Shown: positions 24,914-32,480 of the stretch, one piece after another | Layout of the letters: the number at the start of each line of letters is the position of its first letter | Position numbering within the stretch: position 1 is the stretch's first letter | Source of the DNA: Alkalihalobacillus sp. FSL W8-0930 | Lineage (GTDB): Bacteria > Bacillota > Bacilli > Bacillales > Bacillaceae_D | Reading direction: 5' to 3' | Length of the DNA: 64,000 nt | NCBI GenBank assembly: GCA_037965595.1 | Contig: CP150183.1 | Location: 868,001 to 932,000 of the forward strand | Notes under the pieces: generated by a model | The model's database searches: none | The model's input: the letters and a program-made list of their open reading frames with translations, nothing else | What the model was told of the DNA's origin: nothing | Made by a program: the position numbers and the translations under genes

Positions 24914-26668
24914 TTACACCTCCTGTTCCATTCCTCTTGTTTGTTCCCGAACCTGTTCAAAATACCAGCCACGTTCGTTCATTAGTTCGTTATGAGTGCC
25001 AAGCTCAGCTTTTTCCCCGTCTTCTAGAACCAGGATCTGATCTGCTTGTTCAACTGCTGACATTCGGTGAGCGGTAATAATGGTTGTTAAACCTTGTCGC
25101 ACCTCACGTAAGTTCGTGATGATCTTTGCTTCTGTTTTTGCATCGACCGCTGATAGTGAGTCATCTAAAATTAAGATCGGTGGCGCTGCGATAAGTGCAC
25201 GAGCAATTGAAATTCGTTGCTTCTGTCCTCCTGATAAAGAGACGCCATTCTCTCCAACGAGTGTATCAAGCCCATCGGGTAGGAAGGCTAAATCCTGTTC
25301 AAAGGCAGAGATCCGAATGGCTTCATCAAGTTCATGGTCAGTCGCCTCAGGCTTACCAAATAGAATGTTTTCTCGGACTGTTTTTGAAAACAAGATATGG
25401 TCCTGCGGGACGTAACCAATCTTCTGGCGTACCTGCTCCTTGCTTTGATCCGTAATGGACTGTTTTCCGACACGAACCTCGCCAGTTCCTGCTGGGTAGT
25501 ATTTTAGTAGTTGTTTAATAAACGTCGATTTCCCACTACCTGTTTTTCCAACAACACCAATGGTTTCTCCTGATTGAATCATAATGGAGAGTTCCTTTAA
25601 TTGTTTCTGACTGGAGGAAGGATAACCGAATGTGACCTGATTAAATGTTACATTGGCTAGTGGGTCTTCTTCAGTTGAATGAATAGGATCGGGTACAGCT
25701 TGATCGACCGCTAGTGTTTGATCGACTCGCTGCAAAGAAGCCGCCCCTCGTTGCATAATGTTAATTAATTCTCCAATCGCAAACATCGGCCAAATCATCA
25801 TGCCAAGATACACATTAAAAGTAATCAGCTGACCGAGCGTAATGGTCTGAGCAAACACAAGGTACGAACCATATCCAAGACCAATCACATAGCTTAGCGC
25901 AACAACAATGTTAACGACAGGCTCAAAAAACGATTCAATTTTAGCAACCTCAAGATTGCGTTTATACACGTCTTCACTCATGTTTAAGAACTTATTCTCA
26001 TCATGACGTTCCCGTCTAAACGCTCGAATGACTCGCATCCCGGCTACGGATTCTAGTACGCGCCCGTTAAGAGATCCAAATGCTTCTTGCGCCTTTGTAA
26101 AACGGGCGTGGATTTTTATCCCAAGGATCGAGATCATGATTCCAATCAAAGGAAGAGGGAGGACCGCTGCTATAGTCAGCTTCCAGTCCACAAGGATCAT
26201 CATGGCACCTAGGATAATAAGCATAAACACAACGGAATCAACTAGAGTTAAAATACCGAAGCCAGCCGTCATACTTACCGCTTTTAAATCATTTGTTCCT
26301 TGGGCCATTAAGTCTCCTGTTTTTCGTTTTTCATAGAATGGAATGTCCATTCGCAATAAATGATTCATAAATCGTGAGCGTAATTTTCGTTCAACAAGTA
26401 GGGCCCCTCCAAAGAGTTTGGACATCCAAATGTACGTCAGGCCGTAACTGGAAATAGCAATGACAAGAAAGACACCGATGTACATAAACCCTTTTTCTAC
26501 AGTAAGCGCATCACCCTGAAAGTCATCGACGATCAGACCGAGCAATCGTGCAGGCATTAAATCGATAAAACTCACAATGATAAGTAGAATAATAGCGACG
26601 GTATACCGCCTCCATTGCTCTTTAAAAAACCAAGACAACTGACTAAACACACGCAACACGAGCAACAC
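24914..26668 (-). CDS. bmrC: BmrC-like half of heterodimeric multidrug ABC exporter
   Basis: A 584-residue ABC half-transporter matching YheI/BmrC (585 aa). It has six N-terminal helices, Walker A GKTGSGKST, signature VSLSGGQKQ, and Walker B PPILILDDSLSA, in which the catalytic Glu is Asp. That is the degenerate site expected in one subunit of heterodimeric exporters such as BmrCD and LmrCD. The start codon is uncertain: GTG at 26668 lies only two bases after AGGGGA, with in-frame TTG at 26665 and GTG at 26659 as alternatives. A leader peptide and attenuator precede it. Confidence 0.9.
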   Translation of the reverse strand: MLLVLRVFSQLSWFFKEQWRRYTVAIILLIIVSFIDLMPARLLGLIVDDFQGDALTVEKGFMYIGVFLVIAISSYGLTYIWMSKLFGGALLVERKLRSRFMNHLLRMDIPFYEKRKTGDLMAQGTNDLKAVSMTAGFGILTLVDSVVFMLIILGAMMILVDWKLTIAAVLPLPLIGIMISILGIKIHARFTKAQEAFGSLNGRVLESVAGMRVIRAFRRERHDENKFLNMSEDVYKRNLEVAKIESFFEPVVNIVVALSYVIGLGYGSYLVFAQTITLGQLITFNVYLGMMIWPMFAIGELINIMQRGAASLQRVDQTLAVDQAVPDPIHSTEEDPLANVTFNQVTFGYPSSSQKQLKELSIMIQSGETIGVVGKTGSGKSTFIKQLLKYYPAGTGEVRVGKQSITDQSKEQVRQKIGYVPQDHILFSKTVRENILFGKPEATDHELDEAIRISAFEQDLAFLPDGLDTLVGENGVSLSGGQKQRISIARALIAAPPILILDDSLSAVDAKTEAKIITNLREVRQGLTTIITAHRMSAVEQADQILVLEDGEKAELGTHNELMNERGWYFEQVREQTRGMEQEV

Positions 26669-26697
26669 ATCCCCTGCAATTTAAGTAAAATGACAAA

Positions 26698-26730
26698 ACA
26701 AAAAGGAGCACCGCTATACACGGTACTCCT
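26698..26730 (-). terminator. Attenuator hairpin before bmrC
   Basis: On the minus strand AGGAGTACCG and CGGTGCTCCT pair (one G-T) around TGTATAG, followed by TTTTTGTTTTG, 30 bases before the bmrC start. A competing upstream hairpin GTGAGCTGT/ACAGCTTAC lies between it and the leader stop. Confidence 0.85.
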
Positions 26731-26787
26731 GAATAAATGAGTTCATTGTAAGCTGTTTTGACACACAGCTCACCTACATCCTACTGG

Positions 26788-26919
26788 TTAGGAAGAAATA
26801 AATGTAGTATGGGCGGAGCTGTGCGAGTATGAAATTAGTGTGTGATGTGGATGATGTACGTTTTCCATGACTCTTCGCTCCTTCCTTTTAATATCTTGAA
26901 TGTTTTTAATCTTCTTCAT
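26788..26919 (-). CDS. BmrB-like leader peptide
   Basis: A 43-codon ORF from ATG at 26919 (GGAAGGAG ten bases upstream) or 26 codons from the in-frame ATG at 26868, which has its own AAGGAAGGAG. The C-terminal part is extraordinarily rich in His, Ser and Thr (MENVHHPHHTLISYSHSS...). Its last codons can pair with sequence after the stop (TCCTA-ACCAG-TAGGA and CTACAT/ATGTAG), so ribosome position would affect folding. In B. subtilis, bmrB encodes a leader whose translation controls bmrCD by ribosome-mediated attenuation under translation-blocking antibiotics. The position and terminator match; the peptide sequence itself is not recognisably that of BmrB. Confidence 0.7.
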   Translation of the reverse strand: MKKIKNIQDIKRKERRVMENVHHPHHTLISYSHSSAHTTFISS

Positions 26920-26955
26920 TCTAACCAGACTCCTTCCAGTTAGCAACAGTTTTTT

Positions 26956-26985
26956 ACAATATTGCTCGCAAAAATGTTCTTGCAA
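26956..26985 (-). promoter_or_regulatory. Candidate promoter of the bmr leader
   Basis: On the minus strand TTGCAA, 18 bases, TATTGT; the predicted transcript would start about 30 bases before the leader ATG. Confidence 0.45.
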
Positions 26986-27013
26986 ACATCGACAGAGTGA
27001 GTTAAGGTTTAAT

Positions 27014-27028
27014 TGAGAATGATTATTA
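27014..27028. promoter_or_regulatory. Fur-like box upstream of the nitroreductase
   Basis: TGAGAAT-G-ATTATTA matches the 7-1-7 Fur box TGATAAT-N-ATTATCA at 12 of 14 positions. It lies between the bmr leader promoter and the nitroreductase start. PerR and Zur boxes fit less well. Confidence 0.5.
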
Positions 27029-27054
27029 GTGAGCTATAACTAGGAGGAACATAG

Positions 27055-27615
27055 ATGAAGATTGATGAAGTTATTCGAAATAGACGTTCCATTACAAGCT
27101 TTAAACCAGATCCGGTATCTACAGAGGAAATCATTGATTTACTTGAAGTGGCGAAATGGGCTCCAAATCATAAGATGACTGAGCCATGGCGCTTCCTTTT
27201 ATATAATGGAGAAGGCACAGAAACATTTGTTCAAGCTTTTATTGATGCACAGCCAGCTCCAAATGGAGAGGTGTCAGAAGGTGTAAAAAGAAAGGCAGAT
27301 CATTTTCGCTCGATCCCAGCTCATCTGGTCGTCGTTATGCCAGAGGATCCTCGCCAAAAAACTTGGGATGAAGATCATGCAGCTGTCAGTGCACTGATTC
27401 AAAACTTCCAACTAGCAGCCTGGGCTCGTGACATTGGCATGATCTGGCGTTCTAATGATTGGATTTACAACCCAGCTTTCAGAGAAAAAATTGGCGTGAA
27501 GCCTGGTGAAAAAATCGTTGCGACATTGATGCTTGGATATATTAAAGATGTACCTAAAGCGAAGAAACGTACCGATATTCGTGAGATGCTGACGATTATT
27601 GATCAACACCAATAA
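27055..27615 (+). CDS. Nitroreductase family protein
   Basis: A 186-residue FMN-dependent NAD(P)H oxidoreductase. IRNRRSITSFKPDPVSTEEI carries the RRS FMN-phosphate motif, EVAKWAPNHKMTEPWRFLL the second FMN contact (PN.....PW), and LAAWARDIGMIWRSNDWIYN lines the active site. The length and motifs resemble YdjA-type small nitroreductases. It reduces nitro groups, quinones or flavins; the physiological substrate is unknown. RBS TAGGAGGAACATAG. The Fur-like box upstream hints at control by iron. Confidence 0.9.
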   Translation: MKIDEVIRNRRSITSFKPDPVSTEEIIDLLEVAKWAPNHKMTEPWRFLLYNGEGTETFVQAFIDAQPAPNGEVSEGVKRKADHFRSIPAHLVVVMPEDPRQKTWDEDHAAVSALIQNFQLAAWARDIGMIWRSNDWIYNPAFREKIGVKPGEKIVATLMLGYIKDVPKAKKRTDIREMLTIIDQHQ

Positions 27616-27625
27616 AGGGATGTGA

Positions 27626-27661
27626 CCGACTGATTCTGAATGAGAATCAGTCGGTTTTTTT
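27626..27661 (+). terminator. Terminator of the nitroreductase gene
   Basis: ACCGACTGATTCT and AGAATCAGTCGGT form a perfect 13-bp stem around GAATG, then seven Ts. Confidence 0.9.
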
Positions 27662-27837
27662 GTATGGAGTGTATTTGGATGTACTTATGTGAGATACCGA
27701 TGTAATTATGTAAATGTTCTTAGTAAGGACCTACAAGAATTTCTTTGACAAAAAACGCCAAAAACTCAATAAGAATATGATAAACTGTTTTCAGATACAT
27801 AGATTGATTACTTTAGGCATCGAAAGGTGAGATAGAC

Positions 27838-29868
27838 ATGCGTCATACAAGAAAAGGTTTAATTGTGACAGGTCTTGCAACAAGCCTCCTATTAACAGGT
27901 TGTTTTGGGGATGAGCCTGATCCAAAAGAAACGCTGAATGCATTTTTAGAGAATTGGTCAGCTGAACAATATGAAGAAATGTACGCAAAGCTTGATGAAG
28001 CTACAAAACAGAATATCTCTCAGGATGAATATATAGAACGCATGACGACACTATATGAACAAATGCAGGCAAATGCACTGCAACTGGAAGCGGTTTATCC
28101 AGAAGACGCGGAGGAGAACGAGCCGGAAGAGGGTGTTTATACCGTTCCTTTAAATGTGGAGATCACAACGTCAATTGGTGAGCTTGCGTTTGAAGAAGAG
28201 ATCTCGTTAACTCTTGAAGAGCAAGAAGAGGGGGAAAACTGGGTCGTTAATTGGCAGGATACTCTCGTCTATCCTTCATTGTCTGAAGGAGGCGGATTTG
28301 AGCTTGCTTCCATTCAGCCCACTCGTGGAGAGATTTTTGATCGGAACGGGAATGGACTTGCGGTTAATGGTGAGGTATTGCAGATTGGTAGTGTGCCAGG
28401 AAGAATTGAGGACCGAGAAGACTTTGTCAGTGAGTTTTCTGAAGTCACTGGCGTATCACGTGAAACGATTGAGTCAAGGCTTGATCAATCTTGGGTAACG
28501 GACGAAGCGTTTGTACAAATTCACTATGCTCCAGCTTCTCAAATTGACTGGGCTCAAGAGGAATTAAGAGATGGTATTCCTGGTGCAAGCTACGAAGTTC
28601 ATGAGGGCCGCGAATACCCATACGGAGAAAGTGCCGCTCACATAACTGGATACATTCGTGATATTACAGCGGAGCAGCTTGAGGAATATAAAGATCAGGG
28701 CTACGGGCCAAACGATAAGCTAGGCCAAACGGGACTTGAGCGGGCATACGAAGAGCGACTTCGTGGCAAAAGCGGTGGCGTTCTCTATACAACCAATGAT
28801 GGAGAGAGAGAAGAGGCTATTTTAGAGACGGAAGCGGAGGATGGAGAAGACATTACACTGACGATCGACATGGAGTTACAACAGGAACTATCTGATGAAA
28901 TTGGAGATGATTCAGGTACGGCGACAGCGATCCATCCAACAAATGGTCAGGTGCTGGCACTCGTTAGTAAGCCTACATTTGATCCGAATTTAGCAGCAGT
29001 TGGCTTTACACAAAGGCAACGTGAAGATATAGACACACAGGATAACCCGCAAATGAATCGTTTTGCACAAACCTATTCACCAGGATCAACATTTAAGCTA
29101 TTAACAGCGGCTATGGGTCTTGAAGCGGGTACGCTTGATCCGAATGAAACGATGGATGTAAACGGAAAAAGCTGGCAGCCAGAAGGATCTGATTGGGGTG
29201 GCTATGAGGTCACGCGTGTTAATGATTACGGTGAGCCAATTGATCTTCGTAAGGCACTAGTGTATTCAGATAATATCTACTTTGCACAACAGGCTTTGAA
29301 TTTAGGGGAAGAGGAATTTACAAATCGGGCCAATGAATTTGGCTTTGGTGAAGATCTTCCCATCCCATTGTTCCATACGTCTTCATTAACGGCTGAAGGC
29401 AGTATGACAAATGATATTCAACTGGCGGACAGTGGGTATGGACAGGGTCAAATCCAGATGAATCCTCTTCATCTTGGGTTAACATTTACAACATTAGTGA
29501 ATGAAGGAAACATGATTAAACCAGTTCTTGAGCTTGATGAGGAATCAGGAATGTGGAAAGAGGGACTCATGACACCAGAACATGCGGAGCTACTTCAGCA
29601 GGATCTAGTTGATGTCCTTGAAGATTCAAAGGGAACAGCAAAAGCTGCAGCAGTTGAGGGTGTTCGAATTGCTGGTAAAACGGGAACAGCTGAACTGAAG
29701 GCGACAAAAGATAAGCCAGGACAGGAGCACGGTTGGTTTGTCGCACTTGAAGCAGACGAGGATCCTGAGCTACTTGTTGTGATGATGATTGATGATGTGA
29801 GTGATAAGGGAGGAAGTGGATACGTAGTTGATAAAGTCGCTTCCATTCTAGAATCAAATCTTCGTTAA
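27838..29868 (+). CDS. pbpC: PbpC/MecA-type class B penicillin-binding protein
   Basis: A 676-residue lipoprotein transpeptidase. LLLTGC is a lipobox (Cys21). Domain order: NTF2-like MecA_N (about 30-145), PBP dimer domain (about 160-330), transpeptidase (about 360-670) with SPGSTFK (Ser417), YSDN (about 477) and KTGTAE (about 612). This architecture is that of B. subtilis PbpC (PBP3), Enterococcus PBP5 and staphylococcal PBP2a, which often bind beta-lactams weakly. It would crosslink peptidoglycan outside the membrane. Monocistronic context. True beta-lactam affinity cannot be read from the sequence. Confidence 0.92.
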   Translation: MRHTRKGLIVTGLATSLLLTGCFGDEPDPKETLNAFLENWSAEQYEEMYAKLDEATKQNISQDEYIERMTTLYEQMQANALQLEAVYPEDAEENEPEEGVYTVPLNVEITTSIGELAFEEEISLTLEEQEEGENWVVNWQDTLVYPSLSEGGGFELASIQPTRGEIFDRNGNGLAVNGEVLQIGSVPGRIEDREDFVSEFSEVTGVSRETIESRLDQSWVTDEAFVQIHYAPASQIDWAQEELRDGIPGASYEVHEGREYPYGESAAHITGYIRDITAEQLEEYKDQGYGPNDKLGQTGLERAYEERLRGKSGGVLYTTNDGEREEAILETEAEDGEDITLTIDMELQQELSDEIGDDSGTATAIHPTNGQVLALVSKPTFDPNLAAVGFTQRQREDIDTQDNPQMNRFAQTYSPGSTFKLLTAAMGLEAGTLDPNETMDVNGKSWQPEGSDWGGYEVTRVNDYGEPIDLRKALVYSDNIYFAQQALNLGEEEFTNRANEFGFGEDLPIPLFHTSSLTAEGSMTNDIQLADSGYGQGQIQMNPLHLGLTFTTLVNEGNMIKPVLELDEESGMWKEGLMTPEHAELLQQDLVDVLEDSKGTAKAAAVEGVRIAGKTGTAELKATKDKPGQEHGWFVALEADEDPELLVVMMIDDVSDKGGSGYVVDKVASILESNLR

Positions 29869-29933
29869 GTCAGTCACTTTTCTTAGGCAAATAGCATAGC
29901 ATACATGGATTGCCCTAACAGGGAGGGAAGTAC

Positions 29934-30167
29934 ATGTATCCAATGAATCAATCAAGACAATTCAGACGTCCCGGGTATGGCCGTCCTCCATTTGGAGGTT
30001 TTGGAGGGTTCGGTGGTGGATTTGGCGGCGGGTTACTAGGTGGATTCTTAGGAGGATTTGCTGGAAGTACGCTTTTCCAGCCTCAACCATACGGTTATTA
30101 TTATCCTCCTTATCCGTATCCCTACCCGCCATACTCACCGTACCCTTATCCATATTACCGGTCATAG
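29934..30167 (+). CDS. Gly/Pro/Tyr-rich small protein, spore-coat-like
   Basis: A 77-residue low-complexity protein. After a basic N-terminus (QSRQFRRPGYGRPP) it has a Gly/Phe block of GGFGG repeats and then a Tyr/Pro block (YYYPPYPYPYPPYSP). Such composition is typical of spore coat and other self-assembling surface proteins of Bacillus. RBS is AGGGAGGGAAG and a terminator follows. It faces a YjcZ-like sporulation gene across a shared terminator. No catalytic role is likely; spore location is inferred from composition and neighbour only. Confidence 0.7.
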   Translation: MYPMNQSRQFRRPGYGRPPFGGFGGFGGGFGGGLLGGFLGGFAGSTLFQPQPYGYYYPPYPYPYPPYSPYPYPYYRS

Positions 30168-30169
30168 TA

Positions 30170-30202
30170 AAAAGGCTGTCAGCATACTGACAGCCTTTTT
30201 TT
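30170..30202. terminator. Bidirectional terminator between the two small spore-type genes
   Basis: AAAGGCTGTCAG and CTGACAGCCTTT around CATA, with T runs on both strands. Confidence 0.88.
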
Positions 30203-30386
30203 AGCAATAACCGACTCCACCAATAATAACGAATAGGATGAAGAGAAGAACGATTAATGCAAAGAAGAATCCTGTATTTCCGCCTTTTTTGTAACCAGGG
30301 TAGCCACAAGGCTGACAAGGAGCTCCGTACCCGTAGTATGGTTGACCATAGAAGGGCTGAGCGTATCCTCCACCATAGTATCCCAT
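30201..30386 (-). CDS. YjcZ family sporulation protein
   Basis: A 61-residue protein: an N-terminal Gly/Tyr/Pro-rich part (MGYYGGGYAQPFYGQPYY) with a CQPC pair, then a hydrophobic C-terminal helix ending GGVGYC. The GFFFALIVLLFILFVIIGG helix is the signature of YjcZ-type sporulation peptides, which occur in many small copies in Bacillaceae genomes and associate with the spore or forespore membrane. The RBS is AAAGGTGG before the ATG. The stop codon falls inside the shared terminator. Confidence 0.88.
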   Translation of the reverse strand: MGYYGGGYAQPFYGQPYYGYGAPCQPCGYPGYKKGGNTGFFFALIVLLFILFVIIGGVGYC

Positions 30387-30474
30387 ATGAATAAACCACC
30401 TTTCCTTTTAGTACAACATATGGAATGGTTACGTGTATGGTGTGCGCAAAACGAAGAATTGGGCGAGCTATTAA

Positions 30475-31314
30475 CTAGTTTTGAAAGTACACTTGGGTTC
30501 CATCATGAATTGCGTTCGCTGCGTTTTCTCTAAAGCTTGACGATTTCATCCGATCTGCTTCACCGGCATTTGTAATGAAACCGAGCTCGAGTAGAACTGC
30601 AGGCATTGCTGTATTGCGTAACACACTAAAATTGGCATCCTTTACACCGCGATCGCGAGTGCCTAGGTGACTTACAAGCTCGTTTTGAATATTCCCCGCC
30701 AGGCGTCGGCCATTTGTGCTTGTTGGAAAGTGATACGATTCCGTTCCAGTAGCACTTGTCGCCGCGGCTGCATTTGCATGAATACTAACAAAGATATCTG
30801 CATTTGCTCGGTTTGCAATGGCGGCTCGTTCTTCAAGGGCGATAAATTGATCAGATGACCGTGTCATGATGACGTTGGCTCCAGACGCTCGAAGCTTGTC
30901 CGCTGCTCGTTGTCCAACATCTAGAACAACATCTTTTTCTTGAAGTCCGTTTGCAACGGCTCCTGGATCATTTCCGCCATGACCTGGATCGATAACAATG
31001 GTTTGTCCAGATACGGAGGCTGAACTTCCTCCATTTGAGGAACCAGATGAAAGGTATTCAGTTGCTATGTAACCAGTTTGTCCATTATAATCAATCGATG
31101 CCCAACCACTTGCGACATCAACATATGTAACTTCTTCTCCTCGTGATAATGATCCGATAATCTTACTGGATGTAGAAGGTTCGGCACGAACGTTTAACGT
31201 ACTCCCTACATCAACAACCCCAGTTTGTGAAGCGTGTGCTAAAACGGGTGCTACTATCGATCCGATCATAAATAATAAGAATAGTAGCCCGACAAAACGG
31301 CTTAATTGTTTCAC
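30475..31314 (-). CDS. SH3b-containing N-acetylmuramoyl-L-alanine amidase
   Basis: A 279-residue exported amidase. The GTG start follows AAAAAGGAGTTG. Signal peptide to about residue 29 (HASA-like site), one SH3b wall-binding domain (TLNVRAEPSTSSKIIGSLSRGE, about 36-92), a Gly/Ser linker and an Amidase_3 domain. Zinc ligands are His in IDPGHGG, Glu in LQEKDV and His in SIHANA; the catalytic Glu is in LLELGFITN. It cleaves the muramic acid-L-alanine bond of peptidoglycan. Of CwlB/CwlC/CwlD group; role in vegetative growth or spore release is not determinable. Confidence 0.92.
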   Translation of the reverse strand: MKQLSRFVGLLFLLFMIGSIVAPVLAHASQTGVVDVGSTLNVRAEPSTSSKIIGSLSRGEEVTYVDVASGWASIDYNGQTGYIATEYLSSGSSNGGSSASVSGQTIVIDPGHGGNDPGAVANGLQEKDVVLDVGQRAADKLRASGANVIMTRSSDQFIALEERAAIANRANADIFVSIHANAAAATSATGTESYHFPTSTNGRRLAGNIQNELVSHLGTRDRGVKDANFSVLRNTAMPAVLLELGFITNAGEADRMKSSSFRENAANAIHDGTQVYFQN

Positions 31315-31658
31315 AGATTCAACTCCTTTTTCGCTTTAATATGAGAATGTGGGTTCATTATACAGAACCATGTGATGGTTTCAAAGAATGCGAGAAACGT
31401 AGTAAAAACTCACAAAGAGTCGAAAGTCCTGCTTTGTTTCGCTTTGCGTGTCAAGTTAAAAGCTTGTAACAGAAAAGCGGTTTGAAGAGGGAAACGGCTT
31501 TGAAGGATACGATTGAATATTGGGAAAAAGGAGAAGGGATCGACACCTGCTTCAAGAACTATAAATAAACAGTAATTGGATATTAGAATATACAAAAGAA
31601 CGGTTTTAAAAAAATCAGCGAAACCGCATGATTTTTAACTATTAGAGGATGTGTGGAG
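31315..31658. other. Intergenic region between divergent amidase and DUF218 genes
   Basis: 344 bases that should hold two divergent promoters. An inverted repeat GAACCATGTGATGGTTTC near 31364-31383 is visible. A 28-codon frame ending at TAA near 31566 (C-terminus ...DTCFKNYK) has only a weak ribosome site and was not called. No RNA gene was recognised. Confidence 0.4.
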
Positions 31659-32231
31659 ATGTATGTGAAGGTTACTCTTTACTTGTTAATTGGATTAGCT
31701 GTTTTATATATTCTTTTTTTACAGATTAAAATTTATCAACATAGTCACCAAGAACTTCCTGACGAAGCAGATTACTTAATTATTCTTGGAGCAAGAGTAA
31801 AAGTAGAGAAGCCATCGTTAAGTCTTCAATATCGAATTGATGCAGCTGCTGAGTATCTGCTTGAAAATAAGCAAACCATTGCAATCGCATCCGGTGGACA
31901 AGGACCTGATGAGGGGATATCTGAAGCATTGGCGATTAAGCGTGGACTTGTTCTGCTAGGAGTCGAGGAGGAACGTATTTACTTGGAGGATCGTTCAACG
32001 TCTACATATGAAAATCTTGAGTATTCAAAGGAATTCATTGATGACTCGCACTCAAAAGGGATTGTGGTGAGTAACAGCTTTCACTTATATCGAGCTGTTC
32101 TTATGGCCGAAGAACAAGGTCTCGATGTAACAGGACTTCCAGGCAAAACTCCAAGAATTGCAGTGATACAAATGCATGTAAGAGAATATGCAGCCTTAAC
32201 GAAACTGTATCTTGATTTGTTGTTGAAATAG
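31659..32231 (+). CDS. YdcF/SanA/ElyC family DUF218 protein
   Basis: A 190-residue single-helix membrane protein. ATG at 31659 is ten bases after AGAGG; the GTG at 31653 is too close to it. Residues 5-23 form the anchor; the DUF218 domain shows ADYLIILGARVK, IASGGQGPDEGISEA, YLEDRSTSTYENL and VSNSFHLYRAVLMAEEQG. The conserved Gly-rich and Ser/Thr-x-x-Glu-Asn motifs form a putative nucleotide-like pocket. ElyC and SanA of E. coli affect envelope integrity; the biochemical reaction is not established. Copy E of the repeat follows. Confidence 0.87.
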   Translation: MYVKVTLYLLIGLAVLYILFLQIKIYQHSHQELPDEADYLIILGARVKVEKPSLSLQYRIDAAAEYLLENKQTIAIASGGQGPDEGISEALAIKRGLVLLGVEEERIYLEDRSTSTYENLEYSKEFIDDSHSKGIVVSNSFHLYRAVLMAEEQGLDVTGLPGKTPRIAVIQMHVREYAALTKLYLDLLLK

Positions 32232-32243
32232 TTAAAAGAAGAG

Positions 32244-32478
32244 AAGAGTCTGGGACATAACTAAAATTAAACGCAAAACTGGCGAATGATCCAATCGTTG
32301 AATCATTCGCCAGTTTTTTTTTGCAAAAATGAGCGGAAGGAGAACCTGAGACTCCTGCGGTAAAATACGTGGTGAAGACACTGTAGCGGCGCATTTTCCG
32401 CGAAAGGGGCTGAGGCCGTATCCGCGGAAAGCGAGGGATTCTCCTGTAGCGGGTATTTTGCTAAATTCGTGTTTTGTC
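32244..32478 (+). repeat. Interspersed repeat copy E
   Basis: Forward copy with left terminus AGAGTCTGGGACATAAC and a right end (GTGTTTTGTCGATCATCTC) that keeps GTTTTGTC but not the CCCAG. The hairpin TGGCGAATGATCCAATC...GAATCATTCGCCA at about 32280-32312 is followed by nine Ts. It fills the gap between two convergent genes. Confidence 0.87.
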
Positions 32479-32480
32479 GA

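Noticed and set aside
26869-26985. 65-codon version of the bmr leader beginning at a TTG
   Set aside because: It would start inside the predicted -35 element of its own promoter.
31483-31566. 28-codon frame ending DTCFKNYK between the amidase and DUF218 genes
   Set aside because: Weak ribosome site and no terminator of its own; could be chance in AT-rich DNA.
10174-32478. Interpretation of the interspersed repeats as a CRISPR array or as insertion sequences with lost transposase
   Set aside because: Copies are kilobases apart, have no spacers, and carry no transposase remnants; a non-autonomous element or RNA element fits better.
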